Positions 8,129-14,599 of a stretch of DNA of 43,415 nucleotides are shown here, in pieces. Location of the stretch: positions 1 through 43,415 of the forward strand of contig JAFUPA010000011.1 in NCBI GenBank assembly GCA_017481575.1, written 5' to 3'. The translations under genes and the position numbers were made by a program. This stretch comes from Clostridia bacterium. GTDB lineage: Bacteria > Bacillota > Clostridia > Oscillospirales > Acutalibacteraceae. The number at the start of each line of letters is the position of its first letter. Position 1 is the first letter of the stretch. The notes below the pieces were generated by a model that was not told where the DNA came from, made no database searches, and worked only from the letters and a program-made list of their open reading frames with translations.

Positions 8129-8196
8129 AAAGCAAAAATCGTATACATTTATAATATATATAAATAAACAACCGATAACGTTGGAGTGTGTCGACT

Positions 8197-8937
8197 ATGG
8201 CTGAAAACAAAAAGAATACCGGTTCAAGAATCAGAGCTATTGAGCTTTTCTACAGACCTGTTTTTGACATTCATCTTAATATGGCGATTGATTACGAAAC
8301 TTCAATGCGTATCAACGATAAAGTTCAGGGCGTTATCCCTGAAAAAGTTTTTCTGCCTGTTGCAGAAAAATCGAGCCAGGTTGTTCAGCTCAACCTGTGG
8401 GCGGTTGAAGAGGCTTGTGAGGCTATCAAGCGTTGCGCTGAGCGTGAGGTTGATATGAACAGCGTTATCCTCTGGGTTTCTGTTAAAACTCTTACAAAAA
8501 AGAATTTTGTTACCCAGGTTAAAAAGATTGTTGACAAGTACGACGTTTCTCCCGAAAGCTTTTGCTTTAACATAACCGAGAGCATTCTTGAAGCTGTTAA
8601 GGATAAGGTTATTGAAAACATCAACGCACTCCGTGAGCTTGGCTTCAGGATTTCAATTGATGACCTCGGTCTTGAATACACATCACTTTCAAACCTTTCA
8701 CATTACGATGTTGATTATATCGGAATTCACAAGACGATGATTGAAGACATCCTTGTCAGCGAAAAGGTACAGAATACGGTACAGGGTATCATAGATTTCT
8801 GTAAAAAGATTGACACACAGGTAATCGTTGACGGAATTGAATCAAAGGAAGTTTTTGATTTAATCAACAAGATGGGTGCAGACCGTTTCAGCGGTCCGTA
8901 CTTCGGAGAATTTGTTAAAGATAAGCAGATAAATTAA
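8197..8937 (+). CDS. Degenerate EAL-domain protein (possible c-di-GMP receptor)
   Basis: A 246-residue single-domain protein of the EAL phosphodiesterase fold with no GGDEF or sensor domain. Aligned by eye, YRPVFDIHLNMAIDYETSMR corresponds to the start of EAL domains: the EAL triplet reads E34-T-S. NITES (125-129) and DDLG (155-158) are kept, but the catalytic lysine position is Gly176 (YIGIHK) and the EGVE motif reads DGIE (212-215). Loss of the lysine suggests weak or no hydrolysis and a role as c-di-GMP binder or scaffold; this is inference. The start is the ATG at 8197 with GGAG ten bases upstream; a GTG at 8188 is too close to that site. It leads the surface locus, so it may link c-di-GMP to its assembly. 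Confidence 0.85.
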   Translation: MAENKKNTGSRIRAIELFYRPVFDIHLNMAIDYETSMRINDKVQGVIPEKVFLPVAEKSSQVVQLNLWAVEEACEAIKRCAEREVDMNSVILWVSVKTLTKKNFVTQVKKIVDKYDVSPESFCFNITESILEAVKDKVIENINALRELGFRISIDDLGLEYTSLSNLSHYDVDYIGIHKTMIEDILVSEKVQNTVQGIIDFCKKIDTQVIVDGIESKEVFDLINKMGADRFSGPYFGEFVKDKQIN

Positions 8938-8952
8938 AGGAGGCGGATTAGC

Positions 8953-9777
8953 TTGGCGAAGAAGAAAAAGGATCAGGCACCTGCAGACGCAGCCTTGCAG
9001 GAAAACGGCCAGATGGATCGCTACGGTGTTAAAACCGAATCTAAAAAAGTTAAGAAAAGAGAAGCTTTAATCCGAATCCTTGCAATTATTCTCGTTTTAC
9101 TTTTGCTTTTCCTTTCCATAATGTTCGCTTGCTCGTCATACGTCAATAAAGCAGGTGACTTTACGGTTACAATGGATAAAGATGCGTTTAACATCGGTAT
9201 CACTCTTTCGGAAACAGCGGATTTTAAAAATCCCACACGTTTCCTCACCGGTGAAAAATGCGAAAACATGGGCGACTGTACATATGAGTGGCTTCCCGAT
9301 GATATCGACAGCATTGACGGCTCTCACAACCGTTCAAACGGTAAGGAGTTTCTTGCTTACACGTTCTATGTTAAGAACGCAGGTGAGGTTGATGTCAAGT
9401 ACAATGCAAAGATTCTTATTGATTCTGTTGCACTCGGTGCTGACGAAGCTATGCGTGTAATGGTCTTCCGTAACGGCGAGCCTACAATTTACGCCAAACC
9501 GCAAAAAGGCACAACGGATAAGCTCGAAGAAAACAGAGATGACAGGGGCTTTGTCCGCTACACCGTTGACAAGAACTTTGTTTCCAACACAAAGGTAATG
9601 GAAGAAAACTTTGAATTCTTCCCGGTCAACGAGGTTGACAAGTATACGGTTGTAGTATGGCTCGAAGGATGGGATCCCGAATGTGTTGATAAAATTCTGG
9701 ATGGCGAAATCAAGATGTCGATGAGTTTTTGGTGCGACCCCTTGGATGATGGTGACGGATCATCCGAGCTGCAGTAA
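8953..9777 (+). CDS. Bitopic membrane protein with AWF-subunit-like external domain
   Basis: A 274-residue protein with a lysine-rich cytoplasmic tail (1-38), one membrane helix (about 40-62, ALIRILAIILVLLLLFLSIMFA) and an external domain of about 205 residues. Near the end VVVWLEGWDPECVD matches the C-terminal motif of the two large AWF proteins downstream (YIWMEGQDAACTD, YLWMEGNDVDCAN). AMRVMVFRNGE likewise resembles their AMRIGFVNCG and AMRVALVNCG. It lacks the AWF cleavage region, so it is probably an anchored relative of the subunits, such as a base or initiator (inference). The TTG start at 8953 is set by AAAGGAGGCGG, and the gene begins 15 bases after the EAL stop. Two external cysteine pairs may form disulfides. 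Confidence 0.75.
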   Translation: MAKKKKDQAPADAALQENGQMDRYGVKTESKKVKKREALIRILAIILVLLLLFLSIMFACSSYVNKAGDFTVTMDKDAFNIGITLSETADFKNPTRFLTGEKCENMGDCTYEWLPDDIDSIDGSHNRSNGKEFLAYTFYVKNAGEVDVKYNAKILIDSVALGADEAMRVMVFRNGEPTIYAKPQKGTTDKLEENRDDRGFVRYTVDKNFVSNTKVMEENFEFFPVNEVDKYTVVVWLEGWDPECVDKILDGEIKMSMSFWCDPLDDGDGSSELQ

Positions 9778-9801
9778 AAATTTATCAGTCTCGGTTTAAT
9801 C

Positions 9802-9830
9802 TTCAGAATAAAGACACTTTGAGATATAAT
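9802..9830 (+). promoter_or_regulatory. Possible internal promoter before the first AWF subunit
   Basis: A perfect -10 TATAAT (9825-9830) has only a weak -35 (TTCAGA, 9802-9807) at 17-bp spacing. A separate start here would allow the subunits to be made in excess of the regulator and anchor. Confidence 0.3.
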
Positions 9831-9889
9831 TATGTAAGGGAATTTGAACTTCCGTGCATAAAATCTGAAAAGGAGGTAAGAAAAAGACA

Positions 9890-10858
9890 ATGTTCAAAAA
9901 GAATCAGAAAAATCGCGCATTCTTTGCTGCAATTGCGATGCTTCTTCTTTCTGCAATCGTTATCACTACTGCATCTTTTGCATGGTTTACTCTTGGTAGA
10001 AATGCAATGGCAAGCAACCTTGATCTTAAGGTTACAAAGCAGGGTGAAGGTATTCAGATTTCTGCTAATGCAACATCTTTTACGGATGAGCTTACTTTTG
10101 AAGATCTTAACGGTACATCAACCTCAGGCTTCCAGGCAGTTTCGGAAGATTTTAACTACTTCCCTGCTGAAATCAGCCCTGCATCTTCAGCTTTCTCCCG
10201 TAATAAATTGCCCGCATTCTTTGCAGGCGGCATTGACAAGGCTTCTGATACAATGGAAAGCTTTGCGTCTACTTCCGCTGATGGCTTGACCATTTACGGT
10301 AAGAGCGGCGCTGAAGTTCCCGGCGGCGGCAAGAGAGCCGGCTTCTACGCATTCGATGTATTTATCAAGTACACAGCAAGCGTTCCCGGCGGCACTGCAC
10401 AGGTTAAGGTCGGTCAGACAGCTATCACCGTTAAGGATGATACTTCAGACGGCACAACTGCTATTGCAGATGCAGTTCAGGCTATGCGTATCGGTTTTGT
10501 TAACTGCGGAACAGTTACTGAAGGTGCAACACCTCCCGCAGCTGACTCAGGTTCTGAGGCAGTCATTTTCGCTACCGATGAAGCCGCAAGAAACACCGCA
10601 CCTATCGCAAGTACAGGTGTCAGCGGTACTCTTGCTGACGGTACATACACTGTTCCCGCTTCAGCAGCAGGAGAACTCACAATTAAATCTGCATACGATT
10701 GTGCTGTAGAAACAGGTTCTGAGGATCAGACCTTAACTCTTCAGGACGGCGTTAATCAGATCAGAGTTTATATCTGGATGGAAGGTCAGGATGCAGCTTG
10801 CACAGACTCTCTCCAGAGCCAGCTTGTTTCATCAAGCCTTGTGTTCTCCATGGTATAA
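9890..10858 (+). CDS. AWF-type exported protein 1 (TasA/camelysin-like), candidate major fibre subunit
   Basis: A 322-residue exported protein. The N-terminus has basic residues, a hydrophobic stretch (AAIAMLLLSAIVITTASFAWF, split here by the conserved end SFAWF) and then a Ser/Thr/Gly/Ala-rich mature part. The [S/T]xFAWF end is typical of SipW-dependent exported proteins such as TasA, CalY and camelysin. The mature part ends IRVYIWMEGQDAACTDSLQSQ and a hydrophobic strand VFSMV. It shares AFDVFIK, AMRIGFVNCGT and the WMEGxDxxC motif with the next gene and is a clear paralogue. A strong AAGGAGG site lies upstream. The mature chain has two candidate disulfide cysteines near the end and one in NCG. 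Function as a fibre or matrix subunit is inference from family and context. Confidence 0.8.
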   Translation: MFKKNQKNRAFFAAIAMLLLSAIVITTASFAWFTLGRNAMASNLDLKVTKQGEGIQISANATSFTDELTFEDLNGTSTSGFQAVSEDFNYFPAEISPASSAFSRNKLPAFFAGGIDKASDTMESFASTSADGLTIYGKSGAEVPGGGKRAGFYAFDVFIKYTASVPGGTAQVKVGQTAITVKDDTSDGTTAIADAVQAMRIGFVNCGTVTEGATPPAADSGSEAVIFATDEAARNTAPIASTGVSGTLADGTYTVPASAAGELTIKSAYDCAVETGSEDQTLTLQDGVNQIRVYIWMEGQDAACTDSLQSQLVSSSLVFSMV

Positions 10859-11078
10859 TTACCAAATGCTTCTTACTTCTGATTTATGTTTCAGTTACTC
10901 CGGGACGTAATCGGTTGGACGGTAATATTCAGCTGAAATTTGGAGATGCAATTCTTGCAAACCGGGTTACCGGAAAAATCGGAATACTCCCGGTGGAATG
11001 GAACATGTTTCAGACCCCGCATTAGCGGCGAGTTAACGGTCGCTAAGGCAAAAAATCTTTATGGAGGTAAAGACAATA
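10859..11078 (+). other. 220-base untranslated spacer with inverted repeats
   Basis: Between the two large AWF genes there is no credible ORF. CCGGGA (near 10902) could pair with TCCCGG (near 10989), CCGGGTTACCGG is a local palindrome, and TTAGCG/CGCTAA near 11021-11056 forms a stem just before the next ribosome site (GGAGG, 11063-11067). The region may be a structured leader, a processing site or a 5' UTR controlling the second subunit. No U-tract, so no terminator is called. Confidence 0.4.
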
Positions 11079-12005
11079 ATGAAAAACACATTAAGAAGAC
11101 GTACGTTTATTTCAGCTATTGCCATGCTTCTTGTGTCAGCAATTGTTTTGACATCATCAACATTTGCATGGTTCTCAATGGCTAAAAGAGTCGAAGTTGA
11201 GTCAATGGAACTCAACATCACTTCACCTGACGGTGTCCAGATTTCAGCTAACGCTAACGCTTTCACAACAATGCTTACATTAGCTGACCTTAAGGGTGAG
11301 TCAACAGCTCGTTGGAATGCTTATGACGGAAACCAAAACAATTTCCCTGAGCTTCTTGTTCCCTCATCATCAAATATGTTTGTTGCGAACAGCTTGCCGA
11401 AGTTCTATTCAGGTTCAATTGATGATTCAGGCTACATAAACGCATCAGCAGTTCCGGCTGATGTAGGAAGTGGCTACATCGCATTTGATGTTTTTGTAAA
11501 AGTTGGTCAGGATATGCAGGTGTTCTGGAACGAGACATCAGTTACATGTGCTGATAACGAAGATGTTACATCAGCAATGCGTGTTGCTCTCGTAAACTGC
11601 GGTACAGTTGCTGCTAAGGCAGATGCTGCTGCTATCCAGGCTGTTAACCCTGCTAACGCTAACCAGAACCGTGTTGTTATGTATGAGCCCAACTCAACAA
11701 ACCACACTGATGCTTCAGGTTATGCAGACGGAGCTACAGTTCCCGATCTTTACTTGACATCTGCTTTCTCAAAGCGTACACCCACAGGTAACGGCAAGAA
11801 CATTATGCAGGAAGCTCAGTATGCAAGTGCTGCTCTCGGTACTCGTGCAACAGATTCAAATAGTTCTACTAACGCATACTTCAACGCAGTTGCAGGTATC
11901 AACCGTGTAAGAGTTTACCTTTGGATGGAAGGTAACGACGTTGACTGTGCTAACGACGTTGCAGGTGCAACAATCAACTTCAACCTTGTACTCACAATTG
12001 TATAA
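11079..12005 (+). CDS. AWF-type exported protein 2 (TasA/camelysin-like), candidate major fibre subunit
   Basis: A 308-residue paralogue of the preceding subunit gene: same N-terminal pattern (FISAIAMLLVSAIVLTSSTFAWF), GVQISANANAFTTMLTLADLKG, YIAFDVFVKVG, SAMRVALVNCGTV, and INRVRVYLWMEGNDVDC near the end with a final hydrophobic strand LVLTIV. The start is the ATG at 11079, since GGAGG lies 11 bases upstream and MKNTLRRR gives the basic signal-peptide start. The mature chain is rich in Ala, Asn, Thr and Ser and low in Lys, as expected of an extracellular polymer subunit. Codon use is very regular, consistent with high expression. A cluster of hairpins follows the stop and may reduce read-through or protect the mRNA end. 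Confidence 0.8.
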   Translation: MKNTLRRRTFISAIAMLLVSAIVLTSSTFAWFSMAKRVEVESMELNITSPDGVQISANANAFTTMLTLADLKGESTARWNAYDGNQNNFPELLVPSSSNMFVANSLPKFYSGSIDDSGYINASAVPADVGSGYIAFDVFVKVGQDMQVFWNETSVTCADNEDVTSAMRVALVNCGTVAAKADAAAIQAVNPANANQNRVVMYEPNSTNHTDASGYADGATVPDLYLTSAFSKRTPTGNGKNIMQEAQYASAALGTRATDSNSSTNAYFNAVAGINRVRVYLWMEGNDVDCANDVAGATINFNLVLTIV

Positions 12006-12028
12006 GATTAAGTTAATTTAAAACTTCC

Positions 12029-12122
12029 CCACAGGGCAGGAGCCCTGCCCTGTGGATTCCGTCACATTCAACGGGTGACGTTTACCCGTCACCCGATTAA
12101 ATCCAAAGCCGCCTTAAAGGCG
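12029..12122 (+). repeat. Three consecutive hairpins after the subunit genes
   Basis: Hairpin 1 is a perfect 12-bp stem CCACAGGGCAGG/CCTGCCCTGTGG with a 3-base loop (12029-12055). Hairpin 2 is CGGGTGACG/CGTCACCCG with a 6-base loop (12072-12095). Hairpin 3 is CGCCT/AGGCG (12110-12122). None has a U-run. They sit between the abundant-looking subunits and the first signal peptidase, where a partial terminator or 3' exonuclease block would set subunit-to-enzyme ratio. Confidence 0.7.
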
Positions 12123-12199
12123 ATTTGTGAGCATTGCTTTTGTTGCAGTGTTTGCGAATGACCTTTAAGTCAAATAAAACCAGGAGTGAGTGTAAAAAA

Positions 12200-12916
12200 A
12201 TGAAAAATAAAGGCAAAAAGATACTTGGAGTGGTATCCGATATCCTGCTTATTCTGATTTTGGTTATAGCAATCGTTATCACGGTTATGACCTTTACATC
12301 AAAAAATTCAGATACAGGTATCGGTAATGTGTTCGGATACACTCCGTTCTCAATTCAATCAGACTCAATGTCCCCGACCTTCAAGAGCGGTGACCTGATT
12401 ATTGCAAAAGAGGTTAAAAACGTAAACGACCTCAAGCCCGGTGACGTTATTACCTATTCAACGGTTCTCACCGACGAAAACGGCAGAAGCATCAGAGGCT
12501 TCAATACCCACCGTATCCTTGATATCGAGTACAATAAGGATAACACCATCCGTGCCTTTGTCACAAAGGGTGACGGTATCAACACAGAGGATAACACCCT
12601 CGTGCTTCCCGATGAGGTTATCGCAAAACAGGTAAACTCGGGTATGGATGAAAACGGCAACTATAAGGAAGGTCTTATGATTGCAAACTTCGGTATGGCA
12701 CTTAACTTCCTTCAGTCAAGAACAGGATTTATGATTTGTATCATCATTCCGCTTGCCCTCTTCTTCATCTGGCAGATTTACAAGCTCATTGCAATGTTTA
12801 TGGAAGCTAAAGCGGCTGATATCGACGAAGAAACCAAAAAGCGTGCAATTGAGGAGTATCTCGCCGAGCAGGCAGCAAAGCAGAAGGCTGAATCGGGCGA
12901 CGAACCCAAAGAATAA
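12200..12916 (+). CDS. Signal peptidase I, SipW/S26B type (peptidase 1)
   Basis: A 238-residue membrane protease of the Ser/His (ER/archaeal/SipW) branch of signal peptidase I. The nucleophile is Ser56 in SDSMSP and the general base His104 in NTHRI, with TKGDGIN as the GD box. His in place of the bacterial Lys separates it from LepB. Membrane helices lie at about 8-32 and 180-203, and a charged cytoplasmic tail follows (AKAADIDEETKKRAIEEYLAEQAAKQK). The start at 12200 is chosen because the mature family N-terminus begins MKNKGKK and AGGAG lies upstream; the longer reading from 12134 overlaps the hairpin region. It lies right after the two large AWF proteins and probably cleaves them. Confidence 0.93.
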   Translation: MKNKGKKILGVVSDILLILILVIAIVITVMTFTSKNSDTGIGNVFGYTPFSIQSDSMSPTFKSGDLIIAKEVKNVNDLKPGDVITYSTVLTDENGRSIRGFNTHRILDIEYNKDNTIRAFVTKGDGINTEDNTLVLPDEVIAKQVNSGMDENGNYKEGLMIANFGMALNFLQSRTGFMICIIIPLALFFIWQIYKLIAMFMEAKAADIDEETKKRAIEEYLAEQAAKQKAESGDEPKE

Positions 12917-12997
12917 TTTTTACACACATACATTCACTATACCTATTATATATAAGCCTTCGGCAGATAGTTATTAAGTTTAAAAGGGTGGCTGAAA

Positions 12998-14560
12998 ATG
13001 ACAGTAACAAAATTCATTGCAGAGTTCTTAAATCAGTTTTTCATAAAAGGTGTATGGGGAATTTTTAAAGGTATCGGCCTTGGCATTGCCAATATCTTCA
13101 ACATCCCCGAGTACATAGCAATCTTCAAGTCCTGGTCGGGTGATTTCACCGCAGTTGACTGGATTCTTGCAATTCTTGCAGTTGTTGCAACAGTTGCAGT
13201 TCTTGTAGCAGCAGTTCTTCTTGCTGTTGTGCTTATCAAAAAGTACATTCGTGTCCGCAAGACACTTGTTGACCAGGAAGAGCTCCTTAACGAGGTGGGC
13301 AACCTTAACCGTGAGATTATCAAGCTTTCAAACGAGAAAGAGAAAATCCTTGCTATGAAGGTTTCACAGCTCGGTCTCAAGCCCGGTGAGAGTGCTTATG
13401 TTGATAATCAGGACGAAACAGCAGAGGGCGAAGAGGGCGAGAAAAAGGCTGACGGTGAGGTTGACAAGACAGCCGACGACTACAGCCGTTTCTACAAGTG
13501 TACACAGGTTGACCTCGAGCTTGAAAATTATGTTGCTCCCGAGTATGACAACGAAATCACACTTCCTGAAATCTGTGATATGTTCCGCAACTTTGCTTGC
13601 TCAAGACTCGGTCTTTTCTACGAAATCAAGGTTATCCGCCTTTTCCTTTCAGCATTTGCATCAACACGTCTTATCATCCTTCAGGGTATTTCCGGTACAG
13701 GTAAAACGTCACTTGCTTACGCTTGGGGTAAGTTCTTGCAGAATGACGTAACAATCGCATCTGTTCAGCCGTCATGGCGTGACCGTACTGAAATCTTCGG
13801 TTACTTTAACGAATTTACAAAGCGCTTTAACGAAACAGAAGTTCTTAAAAAGATGTATGAAGCTACTTTCAAAGAGGACATCTTCATCACCGTTCTTGAC
13901 GAGATGAACATCGCCCGTGTTGAGTACTACTTCGCAGAGCTTCTTTCAATCCTCGAAATGCCGTCACGTGACGAGTGGGTTGTTTCACTTGTTCCGAGCG
14001 TATGGCCGACTGACCCGAAGCACGTTATCGACGGTAAGTTAAAGCTTCCCGAGAATATGTGGTATATCGGTACAATCAACAACGACGACTCAACATTTGC
14101 CGTTTCCGATAAGGTTTATGACCGTGCTATTCCGATTGACCTTAACAGTAAGGGTAAATTCTTCGAGGCACCGTATACAGAAAATCTTACACTCAGCTAC
14201 AAGCACCTTGAGGCAATGTTCAGAGATTGCCAGACAAAGTACAAGGTATCTGATGAAAACCTTAAGAAAATTGAAGAGCTTGACGACTATGTTATTGAAC
14301 ATTTCCGTCTTGCATTCGGTAACCGTATTGTTAAGCAGCTCAAGGAATTCGTTCCTGCTTATGTTGGTTGCGGCGGTACAGAAATCGACGGTATCGACTT
14401 CGTTCTTGCAAAGAAAGTTTTCCGTAAGTTCGAAAGCTTGAACCTTTCATTCATCCGTGACGAAATCGACGGTCTTGTTACTTACCTTAACAAGCACTTC
14501 GGTAAGGCTAACATGAACGAATGTAAAGAATACCTCCAGCTTCTCAAGAGACTTATGTAA
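12998..14560 (+). CDS. Membrane-anchored McrB-type AAA+ ATPase
   Basis: A 520-residue protein. Residues 1-50 are amphipathic, about 54-79 form a membrane helix, 87-120 a short coiled coil, 130-160 an acidic linker, and 175-520 an AAA+ module. Walker A is GISGTGKTS (about 229-237). Walker B is TVLDEMNIARVEYYFAELL (about 296-314), the signature of the McrB/AAA_5 group. GTINNDDSTFAVSDKVYDRA is the sensor 1/arginine-finger region. McrB proteins form NTP-driven hexamers that work with a DUF2357/McrC partner, and the next gene is such a partner. Here the ATPase is fixed to the membrane and surrounded by export genes, so DNA restriction is unlikely; a role in assembly, remodelling or extraction of membrane subunits is inferred. 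Confidence 0.88.
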   Translation: MTVTKFIAEFLNQFFIKGVWGIFKGIGLGIANIFNIPEYIAIFKSWSGDFTAVDWILAILAVVATVAVLVAAVLLAVVLIKKYIRVRKTLVDQEELLNEVGNLNREIIKLSNEKEKILAMKVSQLGLKPGESAYVDNQDETAEGEEGEKKADGEVDKTADDYSRFYKCTQVDLELENYVAPEYDNEITLPEICDMFRNFACSRLGLFYEIKVIRLFLSAFASTRLIILQGISGTGKTSLAYAWGKFLQNDVTIASVQPSWRDRTEIFGYFNEFTKRFNETEVLKKMYEATFKEDIFITVLDEMNIARVEYYFAELLSILEMPSRDEWVVSLVPSVWPTDPKHVIDGKLKLPENMWYIGTINNDDSTFAVSDKVYDRAIPIDLNSKGKFFEAPYTENLTLSYKHLEAMFRDCQTKYKVSDENLKKIEELDDYVIEHFRLAFGNRIVKQLKEFVPAYVGCGGTEIDGIDFVLAKKVFRKFESLNLSFIRDEIDGLVTYLNKHFGKANMNECKEYLQLLKRLM

Positions 14561-14599
14561 TTTAAGCAAACTATCTACTCTCAAAAGGGGACATAATCC

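Noticed and set aside
10859-11078. c-di-GMP-I (GEMM) riboswitch before the second AWF gene
   Set aside because: GGGACG and CCGGGTTACCG recall parts of GEMM-I, but GGCAAACC, the ACGCAAAGC core and CCTAA are absent, so the match is not good enough.
9890-12005. Type IV pilins
   Set aside because: No GFxxxE prepilin motif and no prepilin peptidase; the signal end is AWF with S26B peptidases nearby.
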